A DNA stretch of 64,000 bases. Source: CAG-217 sp963642245. GTDB lineage: Bacteria > Bacillota > Clostridia > Oscillospirales > Acutalibacteraceae. This document shows positions 1 through 8,657 of this stretch, one piece after another (positions within the stretch are counted from its first letter, which is position 1; each line of letters opens with the position of its first letter). A program made the translations under genes and the position numbers. The stretch spans positions 3,062 to 67,061 of the forward strand of contig CAVIFY010000009.1 in assembly GCA_963642245.1 (NCBI GenBank). The letters are read 5' to 3'. The notes under the pieces were generated by a model. The model did not search any database, was not told the origin of the DNA, and saw nothing but the letters and a program-made list of their open reading frames with translations.

Positions 1-1
1 G

Positions 2-1531
2 TTTTACGAAAAGCGCTGGTTCGCCTCCGGCGCAGATCTTGATACGGTACAGACGGTAAACGGCGTGCCCATGGGCAGCCAGCTGTTTGACCTGGGCAGC
101 GGTGTGCTGCTGGGTGTGGAGCTGTGCGAGGACCTGTGGGTGCCCCAGCCCCCCAGCGGTGCTTTGGCGCTGCAAGGGGCCAATTTGATCGCCAATCTGT
201 CTGCCAGCGACGAGTATGTGTCCAAGGCGGCCTATCGCCGGGACCTGGTGGCCGGTCAGTCCGCCCGGTGCGTGGCGGGCTATGTGTATGCCGGTGCCGG
301 GGTGCATGAGAGCACCACGGACCTGGTGTTCAGCGGCGCCACCCTGGTGGCGGAGAACGGCGGCATTTTGGCCGAGGGAGAGCGATTTGCTCGGGAGAGC
401 GTGCTCACCGTTGCCGATGTGGATATAGAGAAACTGAATGCCCAGCGGCGGCAGAATATGTCCTTTGAGAACCGGTCCGGCGGGGCGGTGCAGTCCTGCC
501 CGGTGCCCAATGGGGAGAACGATTTGGCCTACCGCTTGGTGGATCCGCACCCCTTTGTGCCGGCAGCGGACGCCCAGCGGCGGGAGCGGTGCAAGGAGAT
601 CTTTTTGCTCCAGGCCAGCGGCCTGGCCGGGCGGCTGGAGCATGTTGGCTCCAAGGGCTGCGTGCTGGGGATCAGCGGCGGTCTGGACTCCACTTTGGCG
701 CTGCTGGTGGCTGTGCGGGCCATGGAATTGCTGGGCAAACCGGCAAGCAGCGTACTGGGCGTGACCATGCCCGGCTTTGGCACCACGGACCGCACCTATC
801 GCAATGCGCTGGATCTTATGGAAGCCCTGGGGGTCACCCGGCGGGAGATCTCCATTGCAGACGCCTGTGTGCAGCACATGGCAGACATTGGCCACGACCC
901 GGCGGTGCACGATATTACCTATGAGAACACCCAGGCCAGAGAGCGCACCCAAATTCTCTTTGACCTGGCCAATAAAGAGGGCTGCCTGCTGGTGGGCACC
1001 GGCGACCTGAGCGAGCTGGCTATGGGCTGGTGCACCTACAACGGCGACCACATGAGTATGTACGGGGTCAACGCCTCCGTGCCCAAGACCCTGGTGCGCT
1101 ACCTGGTGGATTATGTGGCCGGGGAGTTGGGCGGCCGCACGGAGGAAATCTTGCGGGATGTGCTGGACACGCCGGTATCCCCGGAGCTGCTGCCCCCGGA
1201 CGCAGACGGCAAGATCACCCAAAAAACGGAGGAGAAGATCGGCCCCTATGAATTGCACGACTTTTTTCTCTATCACTTTGTGCGCTTTGGCTTTGGCCGG
1301 GAAAAGCTGGCCCTGCTGGCGGAGAAAGCCTTTGACGGCCGGTACGACCGCCCCACCATTGATCGGTGGCTGACGGAATTCTTGCGCCGGTTCTTTATCA
1401 GTCAATTTAAGCGGTCCTGCATTCCGGACGCACCCAAGGTGGGCTCTGTATCGCTCAGCCCCCGGGGCGACTGGCGTATGCCCAGCGACGCGGCTATGCA
1501 GGCATTTTTGCAACCCGATGAACGGATGTAA
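2..1531 (+). CDS. nadE: Glutamine-dependent NAD+ synthetase, 5' end missing
   Basis: Makes NAD+ from deamido-NAD+, ATP and glutamine in the cytosol, the last step of NAD synthesis. The frame is open from base 2, so the N-terminus lies outside the window; 509 codons remain of a two-domain family usually about 640-680 residues long. The fragment keeps the end of the nitrilase-type glutaminase domain (VELCEDLW, presumed catalytic Cys at fragment residue 42) and the synthetase domain with the PP-loop GISGGLDSTLALL and the block GTGDLSELAMGWCTY. The next gene starts 13 bases after the stop. nadD, an earlier step of the pathway, is in the same window at 40785. The family call is firm. Confidence 0.95.
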   Translation, partial: FYEKRWFASGADLDTVQTVNGVPMGSQLFDLGSGVLLGVELCEDLWVPQPPSGALALQGANLIANLSASDEYVSKAAYRRDLVAGQSARCVAGYVYAGAGVHESTTDLVFSGATLVAENGGILAEGERFARESVLTVADVDIEKLNAQRRQNMSFENRSGGAVQSCPVPNGENDLAYRLVDPHPFVPAADAQRRERCKEIFLLQASGLAGRLEHVGSKGCVLGISGGLDSTLALLVAVRAMELLGKPASSVLGVTMPGFGTTDRTYRNALDLMEALGVTRREISIADACVQHMADIGHDPAVHDITYENTQARERTQILFDLANKEGCLLVGTGDLSELAMGWCTYNGDHMSMYGVNASVPKTLVRYLVDYVAGELGGRTEEILRDVLDTPVSPELLPPDADGKITQKTEEKIGPYELHDFFLYHFVRFGFGREKLALLAEKAFDGRYDRPTIDRWLTEFLRRFFISQFKRSCIPDAPKVGSVSLSPRGDWRMPSDAAMQAFLQPDERM

Positions 1532-1544
1532 AGGAGCTGTTATT

Positions 1545-2198
1545 ATGAAAAAAGCAATGGCACTGTTGCTGGCGTGCAGTATGGTACTGGCCTTCGCCGC
1601 TTGCAGCAAAAAGCAATATACGGACCAGGAAGTGACCGCCGTGGTGGATGTGACCGATGAAAGCGGCAAGACCGTTACGGACAAGGACGGCAAGGCCCAG
1701 ACCCGGGTGGTCACCATGCCCCAGACGGATGCCAAGGGCAACACCGTAGCGGCAGGGGAGAGCACCACCGGCGGCAAGTCCTCCGGCAACAGCTCTGCTG
1801 CCAAGGACGGCAAGACTGGCACCACCGCCAAGTCCGGCAAAACGGAAAAGACCACCAAGAAGAAAGAGAGCACCACAAAAAAGACCACGACCACTACCAC
1901 CACCGTGGCCGCCAACCGCAAAATTCATATCACTGTTTCTCTGCCCGCCGGTACGGATACCCGCACGGACAAGCTGCGCATTACCATTAACGGTAAGCAG
2001 GTGGACGAAAAGGAAGTGACCTTGGAGATCGGCAATACCTTTACCTACACCACGGAGAAGAAGTACCGGGGCGATGTAGAAGTGCAGGTGGAGCTGGAGC
2101 ACACCCAAAAGAGCGCCAAAGCCACAGTGAAGAAAGGCACGGACACCGCCAAGTTCAATTTTGAGAATATTGAGAACCTGCTGGGCGACGACGACTAA
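1545..2198 (+). CDS. Thr/Lys-rich lipoprotein of unknown function
   Basis: A 217-residue secreted lipoprotein. The start is set by an AAGGAG site six bases upstream and by the signal peptide that follows: Lys-Lys, a hydrophobic stretch and the lipobox FAAC, with Cys20 as the lipidated residue. Residues about 70-125 are a low-complexity Gly/Ser/Lys/Thr linker ending in a run of threonines, as expected for a wall-spanning spacer. The last ~90 residues (after VAANRKIHITVSLPAG) look like a compact beta-rich domain of no family I recognise. A second lipoprotein at 20574 carries similar Thr-rich and ESTTKK tracts. Function unknown; surface location is inferred from the lipobox. Confidence 0.8.
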   Translation: MKKAMALLLACSMVLAFAACSKKQYTDQEVTAVVDVTDESGKTVTDKDGKAQTRVVTMPQTDAKGNTVAAGESTTGGKSSGNSSAAKDGKTGTTAKSGKTEKTTKKKESTTKKTTTTTTTVAANRKIHITVSLPAGTDTRTDKLRITINGKQVDEKEVTLEIGNTFTYTTEKKYRGDVEVQVELEHTQKSAKATVKKGTDTAKFNFENIENLLGDDD

Positions 2199-2232
2199 GC
2201 GGCAGTTGGTGAAAAAAACGAAATAATCGACA

Positions 2233-2264
2233 AAAAAGCAGTGTCTATGCGCTGCTTTTTGTTG
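2233..2264 (+). terminator. Intrinsic terminator after lipoprotein gene
   Basis: Nine-base stem AAAAAGCAG (2233-2241) with CTGCTTTTT (2252-2260), whose 3' arm supplies the T-run. It lies 34 bases after the lipoprotein stop and before the nifJ promoter. Confidence 0.7.
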
Positions 2265-2293
2265 TTATTATACAGAAATGCCAAATTGTTATG

Positions 2294-2322
2294 TTGAATT
2301 CCGCACGGCGGAGTGCTATAAT
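2294..2322 (+). promoter_or_regulatory. Sigma-A-like promoter of nifJ
   Basis: TTGAAT at 2294-2299, a 17-base spacer and a consensus TATAAT at 2317-2322. It follows the terminator and leaves a leader of about 65 bases before the nifJ start. Confidence 0.75.
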
Positions 2323-2391
2323 TGGTATAGTTATGGGCTTATGCCCAAACTGAGGTTGTTATCTGTAAGAGAAAATACAGGAGGAAGTTCC

Positions 2392-5300
2392 ATGAACAGA
2401 AAGAAAAAAACCATGGACGGTAACAGCGCAGCTGCCCATGTCAGCTACGCATTTACGGAGGTTGCCGCCATTTATCCCATCACTCCGTCATCCACCATGG
2501 CGGAGGAGACGGACGCCATGGCTGCCCGCGGGGTCAAGAACCTGTTTGGCCAAACGGTCAAGGTGGCGGAGATGGAGTCTGAGGCCGGTGCCGCCGGTGC
2601 CGTGCACGGCTCTTTGTCTGCCGGTGCGCTGACCACCACTTACACCGCGTCCCAGGGTCTGCTGCTGATGATCCCCAATATGTACAAGATCGCCGGTGAG
2701 CTGATCCCGTCCGTGATCCATGTGTCTGCCCGCTGCGTGTCTACTCACGCGCTGAATATCTTTGGCGACCATTCCGATGTGATGGCCTGCCGCCAGACCG
2801 GCTATGCCATGCTCTGCTCTGCCAATGTGCAGGAGGTAATGGACCTGGGCGCTGTGGCCCACCTGTCCACCTTAAAGAGCCGTGTGCCGTTCTTGCATTT
2901 CTTTGACGGTTTCCGTACCTCCCACGAGGTGCAGAAGATCGAGACCTGGGACTATGAGGACCTGCGGTCTATGGTGGATATGGACGATGTGCAGGCGTTC
3001 CGTGCCCGCGCACTGAACCCGGAGAAACCGGTGCTGCGCGGCTCTGCGGAGAACAGCGATGTGTTCTTCCAGCACAGAGAGGCCTGCAACCGCTACTATA
3101 ACGACGCGGTTGCCACCACCGAGATGTATATGAACACCATTAACGAAAAGCTGGGCACGGATTATAAGCTGTTTAACTACTACGGTGCGCCGGACGCAGA
3201 CCGGGTCGTGGTGGCGATGGGCTCTGTGTGCGACACCATTCAGGAGACCGTAGACTTCCTGAACGCCCGGGGCGAAAAAGTGGGTATGGTCAAGGTGCAC
3301 CTGTACCGTCCCTTTAGCGCCAAGCACCTGCTGGCTGCCCTGCCGGAGACGGTAAAGCACATTTCCGTACTGGACAGAACCAAGGAGCCCGGCTCCCTGG
3401 GCGAGCCGCTGTTCCTGGATGTGGTGGCTGCGCTGAAAGGCTCTGCCTTTAACGATGTGCCGGTGTACGGCGGTCGTTTCGGTCTGGGGTCTAAGGACAC
3501 CGTGCCGGCCCATATTATCGCTGTGTACAACAATATGGCTGCCCCCCAGCCCAAGCCGGAGTTCACCCTGTCCATTGAGGACGATGTGACCCACCTGTCC
3601 CTGCCGGTGACCGAGAACCCGGACACCACCCCGGCAGGCACCACCTCTTGTAAGTTCTGGGGCCTTGGTTCCGACGGCACCGTTGGCGCCAACAAGGACT
3701 CCATTAAGATCATCGGCGACAATACGGATATGTTCGCCCAGGGCTACTTCTTCTATGACTCCAAGAAGTCCGGCGGCATTACCGTGTCCCACCTGCGCTT
3801 TGGCTCGTCGCCCATTACTTCTACCTATTTGATCAACAAGGCCAACTTTGTGGCCTGCCACTGCCCGTCCTATGTGACCAAGTACGATATGGTGCAGGAC
3901 CTGGTGCCCGGCGGCACTTTCCTGCTCAACTGCATTTGGACCCCGGACCAGTTGGACAGCCAGCTGCCTGCGTCCATGAAGCGCTATATTGCCGAGAACA
4001 ATATCAATTTCTATATCATCAACGGTATTAAAATCGCAGAGGAAGTGGGCCTGCCCGGCCGTGCCTCCACCATCTTGCAGTCTGCGTTCTTTGCCATCTC
4101 CGGTATTCTGCCGGTAGAGAAGGCCATTGAATTGATGAAGGCCGCTGTGGTCAAGAAGTTCTCCAAGAAAGGCGAGGCAGTGGTGAACGCCAACTTTGCC
4201 GGTATCGACCGTGGCGCCCAGGAGATCGTGAAGGTGGATGTACCGGACAGCTGGAAGACCGCGGAAGACGCACCCCGCCAGCTGGAAGTGCCCACCGATC
4301 GCCCGGAGATGAAGAAATTTGTAAAGGAAATTCTGGATCCGGTTGGCCGCCTGCACGGCGACGATCTGCCGGTATCTGCCTTTGCTGATCGGGCGGACGG
4401 CGTGTATCCTGCCGGTTCTGCCGCCTTTGAAAAGCGGGGCATTGCCATTACCGTACCCCAGTGGGACGGCACCAAGTGCGCCCAGTGTAACCTGTGCTCC
4501 ATGGTCTGCCCTCACGCAGTCATTCGCCCCATTGCCATGAATGCCGAGGAGGCGGCTGCCGCACCGGAGGGCACCACCATGGTGAAGCACCGTAGAGCCG
4601 ACTATCAGTACGCACTGATCGTGTCCGTACTGGACTGCACCGGCTGCGCCTCTTGTGCCAATGTGTGCCCCACCAAGTCCCTGACCATGAAACCCATTGC
4701 CAGCGAGCTGGATCGGCAAAAGATCTATGACGCGCTGGTGGATACCTCCGAGAAACCGGAGCTGCTCACCAACAACACCATCGGCGTGCAGTACAGAAAG
4801 CCGTATTTGGAATTCTCCGGCGCTTGCGCAGGCTGCGGCGAGACGCCGTATGCCAAGCTGGCTACCCAGCTGTACGGCGACCGTATGTACATTGCCAACG
4901 CCACCGGCTGCTCCTCCATTTGGGGCGGTTCCGCACCCTCTACCCCTTATACGGTAGATAAGAACGGCCACGGCCCCGCCTGGTCCAACTCCCTGTTTGA
5001 GGACAACGCCGAGTTTGGCTACGGTATGCTGCTGGCACAAAAGCAGATCCGCGAGCGGTTGGCTATGGACGCCCAGCAGCTGCTGGATACTCCGGTGGCG
5101 GACAAAGCCCAGGCTTGGCTGGACACCTATGAGGACGCTGCTACCAATACGGAGCCTGCCCAGGCACTGATCGCTGCATTGCAGACGGCAGAGCTGGAGG
5201 GTGACGCCAAGGCGGCGGCTGCCGACTTCCTGAAAGACGCAGACTATGCGGCCAAGAAGTATCAGTTCATCTTTGGCGGCGACGGCTGGGCCTACGACAT

Positions 5301-5916
5301 CGGCTTTGGCGGTCTGGATCATGTGATCGCGTCCAATGAGAATGTGAATATCGTTGTGTTTGATACGGAGGTGTACTCCAACACCGGCGGTCAGGCCTCT
5401 AAGGCCACCCAGACCGGCGCTGTGGCCAAGTTCGCTGCCTCCGGTAAGGTGGTCAAGAAGAAAGACCTGGCCCAGATCGCTATGAGCTATGGCTATGTGT
5501 ATGTGGCCCAGGTGGCTATGGGCGCCAACGCCAACCAGTGCTTAAAGGCATTCCAGGAGGCTGCGGCTTATGACGGCCCGTCCATCATCATCTGCTATGC
5601 CCCCTGTATCAACCACGGCATCAAGATGCCCTTTAACCAGGCAGAGCAGAAGAAGGCGGTTGCCGCCGGGTACTGGAACCTGTTCCGTTTTAACCCGGAC
5701 CTGGCCAAGGCAGGGAAGAACCCCTTTACCCTGGACAGCAAGGCACCCAGCGCCGATTATGTACAGTTCATCGAGGGCGAGACCCGCTACTCTGCGCTGA
5801 AGCGCTCCTTCCCCGGCAAGGCGGAGCAGCTGTTCAGCATTGCGGCGGAGAACTCCATTGAGAAGTACAACAAGCTGGCTGCACTGGTGGACTTCTACGC
5901 ACCCAAGGGCGAGTAA
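2392..5916 (+). CDS. nifJ: Pyruvate:ferredoxin (flavodoxin) oxidoreductase, single-chain
   Basis: Oxidatively decarboxylates pyruvate to acetyl-CoA and CO2 and reduces ferredoxin, central to anaerobic energy metabolism. The 1174-residue length is standard for the homodimeric fused enzyme. Order: N-terminal pyrimidine-binding domain beginning near AAAHVSYAFTEVAAIYPITP, the gamma-like domain, two ferredoxin-type 4Fe-4S motifs (CAQCNLCSMVCP from residue 696, CTGCASCANVCP from 749), then the TPP-binding part with the CAGCGE cysteines (from 812), TGCSSIWG and GGDGWAYDIGFGG. The start has a perfect AGGAGG site; longer in-frame starts upstream lack one and would precede the promoter. It is a single-gene transcript, bounded by a promoter and paired terminators. 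Confidence 0.97.
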   Translation: MNRKKKTMDGNSAAAHVSYAFTEVAAIYPITPSSTMAEETDAMAARGVKNLFGQTVKVAEMESEAGAAGAVHGSLSAGALTTTYTASQGLLLMIPNMYKIAGELIPSVIHVSARCVSTHALNIFGDHSDVMACRQTGYAMLCSANVQEVMDLGAVAHLSTLKSRVPFLHFFDGFRTSHEVQKIETWDYEDLRSMVDMDDVQAFRARALNPEKPVLRGSAENSDVFFQHREACNRYYNDAVATTEMYMNTINEKLGTDYKLFNYYGAPDADRVVVAMGSVCDTIQETVDFLNARGEKVGMVKVHLYRPFSAKHLLAALPETVKHISVLDRTKEPGSLGEPLFLDVVAALKGSAFNDVPVYGGRFGLGSKDTVPAHIIAVYNNMAAPQPKPEFTLSIEDDVTHLSLPVTENPDTTPAGTTSCKFWGLGSDGTVGANKDSIKIIGDNTDMFAQGYFFYDSKKSGGITVSHLRFGSSPITSTYLINKANFVACHCPSYVTKYDMVQDLVPGGTFLLNCIWTPDQLDSQLPASMKRYIAENNINFYIINGIKIAEEVGLPGRASTILQSAFFAISGILPVEKAIELMKAAVVKKFSKKGEAVVNANFAGIDRGAQEIVKVDVPDSWKTAEDAPRQLEVPTDRPEMKKFVKEILDPVGRLHGDDLPVSAFADRADGVYPAGSAAFEKRGIAITVPQWDGTKCAQCNLCSMVCPHAVIRPIAMNAEEAAAAPEGTTMVKHRRADYQYALIVSVLDCTGCASCANVCPTKSLTMKPIASELDRQKIYDALVDTSEKPELLTNNTIGVQYRKPYLEFSGACAGCGETPYAKLATQLYGDRMYIANATGCSSIWGGSAPSTPYTVDKNGHGPAWSNSLFEDNAEFGYGMLLAQKQIRERLAMDAQQLLDTPVADKAQAWLDTYEDAATNTEPAQALIAALQTAELEGDAKAAAADFLKDADYAAKKYQFIFGGDGWAYDIGFGGLDHVIASNENVNIVVFDTEVYSNTGGQASKATQTGAVAKFAASGKVVKKKDLAQIAMSYGYVYVAQVAMGANANQCLKAFQEAAAYDGPSIIICYAPCINHGIKMPFNQAEQKKAVAAGYWNLFRFNPDLAKAGKNPFTLDSKAPSADYVQFIEGETRYSALKRSFPGKAEQLFSIAAENSIEKYNKLAALVDFYAPKGE

Positions 5917-5950
5917 AGCCAAATACGAGTAAAGCCAAACAAAAGAACAA

Positions 5951-5985
5951 AGCGCTGCGGCTCGCCCGCAGCGCTTTTGCTTTTT
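5951..5985. terminator. Intrinsic terminator downstream of nifJ
   Basis: Ten-base stem AGCGCTGCGG (5951-5960) with CCGCAGCGCT (5966-5975), then TTTTGCTTTTT. It sits between convergent nifJ and the leftward sugar kinase gene. Confidence 0.8.
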
Positions 5986-5998
5986 GCTAAAAAAATAA

Positions 5999-6030
5999 CC
6001 CCTGCACACCGGGTGCAGGGGCTGTTTTTT
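5999..6030. terminator. Second terminator between nifJ and the kinase gene
   Basis: Nine-base stem CCCCTGCAC (5999-6007) with GTGCAGGGG (6013-6021), flanked by CTGTTTTTT to the right and by an A-rich run to the left that becomes T-rich on the minus strand. It can therefore stop transcripts from both sides and probably ends the leftward kinase mRNA. Confidence 0.75.
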
Positions 6031-6040
6031 ATGTAAGGGT

Positions 6041-7663
6041 TTAGCCGTTGAGAATGGCAAAGTTCTCTTTGTTGGCTTTGTACAGGTTCTTAAACACTTT
6101 GAAGTTGCGGTCGTAGACTTCCTTATTGGCCGGGTTGGGCTTGTAGGTGGTCTTGACCGGGATCAGCTTCTTAACATCAAAGATGGAGGGGATGGCGCCC
6201 ATACCTACGGCGATACAAGCGGCTGCGCCCACGGCACCGATGTTTTGCGGGGACTCTACCACGACCACTTCACGCTGGAGAATATCGGCCAGGATCTGGC
6301 AGGTGGTCTCGCCCAAAGCACCGCCGCCGCAGAAGCGCACGGTCTTGGACTTTTGGTACTTGGTGGTCTTTAATTCCTGGCGCTCCAGCATCCAGCGCAT
6401 ATGGAAGCAGATGCCCTCCACCACGGCGCGGATCAGCTCCGTCTTGCCCACATTCAGCCGAATGTTGAAGAACATACCGGCAGCGTTGGGATCCTCAAAG
6501 GGGCAGCGGTTGCCGTGGAGCCAGGGGGTAAAGATTACGCCGTTGGAACCGGCGGGAATGGTGTCGATCACTTCTTCCAGGTAGTCGTACATATTGAACT
6601 CTACCTGCTCCAGGCTGTCGGTGGCGTTGCCGTAGCGCTTTAAGAACACGCCGATCTCGTCCAGCGCCAGGTGGTCCTTGACCCAGCCCACGCACTTGTT
6701 GGAGGTCTCCAACTCGCCAAAGTAGTTAAAGGTCTCCGGATTGGCGCCAACAATGGCAGCCATCATGGCGCCGGTGTCTACCATCTGCTCCGGCACAACG
6801 GTGCCTACCCAGCCGGAGGTGCCGCTGTAAATATGGGCGTCGCCGATCTCTACCGCACCGGCGCCTACGCCGATCAGAGAGGCGTCGCCGCCACCGCCGT
6901 ACACTGCGGTGCCCTGGGCCAGACCCAGTTCCTCGGCAGCCTTGGCGGTCACTTCACCTACTTTATCGGTGCACTTTTTGATCTCCGGCAGGTGCTTCAT
7001 ATCCACGCCCACCATATCGCAAATGGGCTTGCACCAGCCCTCGTGGCCCTTGCGGGTGTCATACAGCAGGGTGCCGAACGCAGAGTCCTGGGTCATTACG
7101 AACTCACCGGTCAGACGGCAGATCAGGTACTCTTTTACATCCAGCCACTTATAGACTTTCTTAAAGTTCTCCGGCTCGTGCTCCCGCACCCAGCGGTACT
7201 TCCAAATGGGGTCCTTAACAGAGGAGGATACGGCGCCGGTATAGCGCAGGTACTTGAGCAGCTTGGTCACTTCCGCACCGGCGATCTGTACGCCGTGGGC
7301 AATGCCCTTCTTCAGCTCGTCGCCGGCCCGCTGGTCCATGTAGGTCATGGGGCGGCGAATGCAGTTGCCCTCTTTGTCTACCAGCACCAGACCCTGCATG
7401 GCAGAGCAAAAGCTGATACCCTCTACCTGGTCCTTGGTCACGGTAACGCACTTGTTGAACACATTGCGGGTGGTGCTGCACATGGCGCCCCACCATTCGT
7501 CAGCGTCCTGCTCGGCACCGCCCTTAACGCCGGTCTCGTCGTCCACATACAGGCCGTAGCCTGCGGTGTCAGAGGCCAAAATACGCATGGTGTCGCCGAT
7601 CTCGATCAGGCAGGTCTTGACCCCGGTGGTGCCCACATCGTAGGTGATTACATACTTGCTCAT
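6041..7663 (-). CDS. FGGY-family carbohydrate kinase (xylulokinase-like)
   Basis: ATP-dependent kinase of a sugar or sugar derivative; 540 residues, normal for FGGY kinases. Seen: N-terminal phosphate loop YDVGTTGVK (residues 8-16), substrate region with MTYMDQR around 107-112, and the catalytic-Asp motif GGGGD (256-260) followed by ASLIGVGAG; a Gly-rich ATP motif FCGGGALGE lies near the C-terminus. The chosen start has AGGAGG eight bases upstream; an in-frame start 14 codons earlier overlaps the regulator gene and lacks one. It follows the TetR gene by 38 bases in one leftward unit, divergent from an aminotransferase and an aldolase. The overall pattern is closest to xylulokinase, but the true substrate cannot be read from sequence. 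Confidence 0.85.
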   Translation of the reverse strand: MSKYVITYDVGTTGVKTCLIEIGDTMRILASDTAGYGLYVDDETGVKGGAEQDADEWWGAMCSTTRNVFNKCVTVTKDQVEGISFCSAMQGLVLVDKEGNCIRRPMTYMDQRAGDELKKGIAHGVQIAGAEVTKLLKYLRYTGAVSSSVKDPIWKYRWVREHEPENFKKVYKWLDVKEYLICRLTGEFVMTQDSAFGTLLYDTRKGHEGWCKPICDMVGVDMKHLPEIKKCTDKVGEVTAKAAEELGLAQGTAVYGGGGDASLIGVGAGAVEIGDAHIYSGTSGWVGTVVPEQMVDTGAMMAAIVGANPETFNYFGELETSNKCVGWVKDHLALDEIGVFLKRYGNATDSLEQVEFNMYDYLEEVIDTIPAGSNGVIFTPWLHGNRCPFEDPNAAGMFFNIRLNVGKTELIRAVVEGICFHMRWMLERQELKTTKYQKSKTVRFCGGGALGETTCQILADILQREVVVVESPQNIGAVGAAACIAVGMGAIPSIFDVKKLIPVKTTYKPNPANKEVYDRNFKVFKNLYKANKENFAILNG

Positions 7664-7701
7664 AAAATATCCTCCTATGGTGTTATACGCGGTAAATACC
7701 G

Positions 7702-8364
7702 TCACTTCTTTTCAAATGTAAATGCGCTCTCCACAAACTTCAGCAGCTGGCTGATCACCCGCTCGTCGTCCATCTCCTCCACATCTACGCCGGTGTAGAA
7801 CTTGAACCGCTCTTTGTAGTAGTCGCAGGTGTAAGAGAACTGTAAGGAGGTCAGCAGGTTATCCAGGAAGAAGGCAAAGAGCCGGGGATCCAGGTCCGGG
7901 CGCACATCGCCCTTAGCCAGCGCCTGCGCAATGGCCGTGGTGTAGATACCGCTGGTCTCGCTCTCGATCTCCCGCACCAGCATTTGGGTGCGCTCGCTGT
8001 CCTTCTCCGAGGTGATCTCGTTATACAGCCGAATGTAATTGGCATTTCGCTTAGAATGGACGCAGGTGGCGCGAATGAGCTTTTCCGCCTTGATCAGCAG
8101 CTTGTCGTCGCTGGCCATGATCTCCTCGATCACCTGGGACAGAATGCGCATACCCCGCTGAATGCAGGTGATGAACAGATCCTCCTTGGTGGCAAAGTAC
8201 TTGTACATCAGCCCAATGCTGATCCCCGCGTTCTTGGCGATCACATTGATATTGGCATTCTCGTACCCCTTGGAGGAGAATTCCTCGGTGCCCACTTCCA
8301 GTATGCGCTCCCGCCGCTCCTCAGATATGCGGTCAAATGCGTCCTTGTGATGTTTATTTACCAT
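7702..8364 (-). CDS. TetR/AcrR-family transcriptional regulator
   Basis: DNA-binding regulator of 220 residues. The N-terminal helix-turn-helix is clear: RILEVGTEEFSSKGYENANI then IAKNAGISIGLMYKYFATKE, the usual TetR recognition-helix pattern. The C-terminal ligand domain is unassigned. ATG at 8364 gives a normal-length TetR, but its ribosome site is weak; an in-frame GTG at 8460 would add 32 residues and cannot be excluded. It is first in a leftward operon with the FGGY kinase and divergent from the aminotransferase, so the simplest inference is that it controls both arms through the shared region 8365-8657 in response to a pathway metabolite. Confidence 0.85.
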   Translation of the reverse strand: MVNKHHKDAFDRISEERRERILEVGTEEFSSKGYENANINVIAKNAGISIGLMYKYFATKEDLFITCIQRGMRILSQVIEEIMASDDKLLIKAEKLIRATCVHSKRNANYIRLYNEITSEKDSERTQMLVREIESETSGIYTTAIAQALAKGDVRPDLDPRLFAFFLDNLLTSLQFSYTCDYYKERFKFYTGVDVEEMDDERVISQLLKFVESAFTFEKK

Positions 8365-8548
8365 TTCAAAAAATTTTGTAGCCTTGCACAAAGAACGAAA
8401 AGCCCCTTTGTGCAATCCGTACAAATACTCCCTCTCTGTAAAGCGTGAACCGCAATTCACTTTTCTTATATTATCATTATTTAACCGCTATTGCAAGAAA
8501 TCTGAACAAAATTGCGGGAAAATTGAACAAATTTCTGCAAGTACCCAT

Positions 8549-8576
8549 TTGACAAATCGTTAAAAAGTGATATACT
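8549..8576 (+). promoter_or_regulatory. Promoter of aminotransferase-aldolase operon
   Basis: TTGACA at 8549-8554, a 16-base spacer and TATACT at 8571-8576. The expected transcript starts near 8583, just before the alternative hairpins at 8591-8623. Confidence 0.75.
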
Positions 8577-8590
8577 AAAGGTGTATTTTA

Positions 8591-8623
8591 TGTGAGCGAT
8601 GGCTCACACCCTGTGGGGTGAGC
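8591..8623 (+). promoter_or_regulatory. Mutually exclusive leader hairpins / operator candidate
   Basis: TGTGAGC (8591-8597) pairs perfectly with GCTCACA (8602-8608). The same GCTCAC (8602-8607) can instead pair with a second GTGAGC at 8618-8623, extended by CCC/GGG. The two stems share one arm, so only one can form at a time. It lies within the first 50 bases of the predicted transcript. As DNA, the GTGAGC/GCTCAC palindrome is also a fair TetR-type operator candidate. No T-run follows, so it is not a simple terminator. Confidence 0.45.
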
Positions 8624-8657
8624 GGCGACTCATGATTTTTAAGGAGGAACGACCATT

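Larger units (their letters stand above)
8365..8657. promoter_or_regulatory. Divergent control region (TetR-kinase / aminotransferase-aldolase)
   Basis: About 290 bases without a gene, AT-rich compared with its neighbours (8461-8590 especially). It holds a clear rightward promoter, a set of overlapping inverted repeats in the aminotransferase leader, and presumably the leftward promoter of the TetR gene, which I cannot pin down. A regulatory role is inferred from the divergent layout. Confidence 0.6.

Noticed and set aside
2872..5322. Long open frame on the minus strand opposite nifJ
   Set aside because: It lies wholly across a well-conserved gene, has no ribosome site, and its His/Gly/Val-rich translation is typical of the antisense of GC-rich coding DNA.
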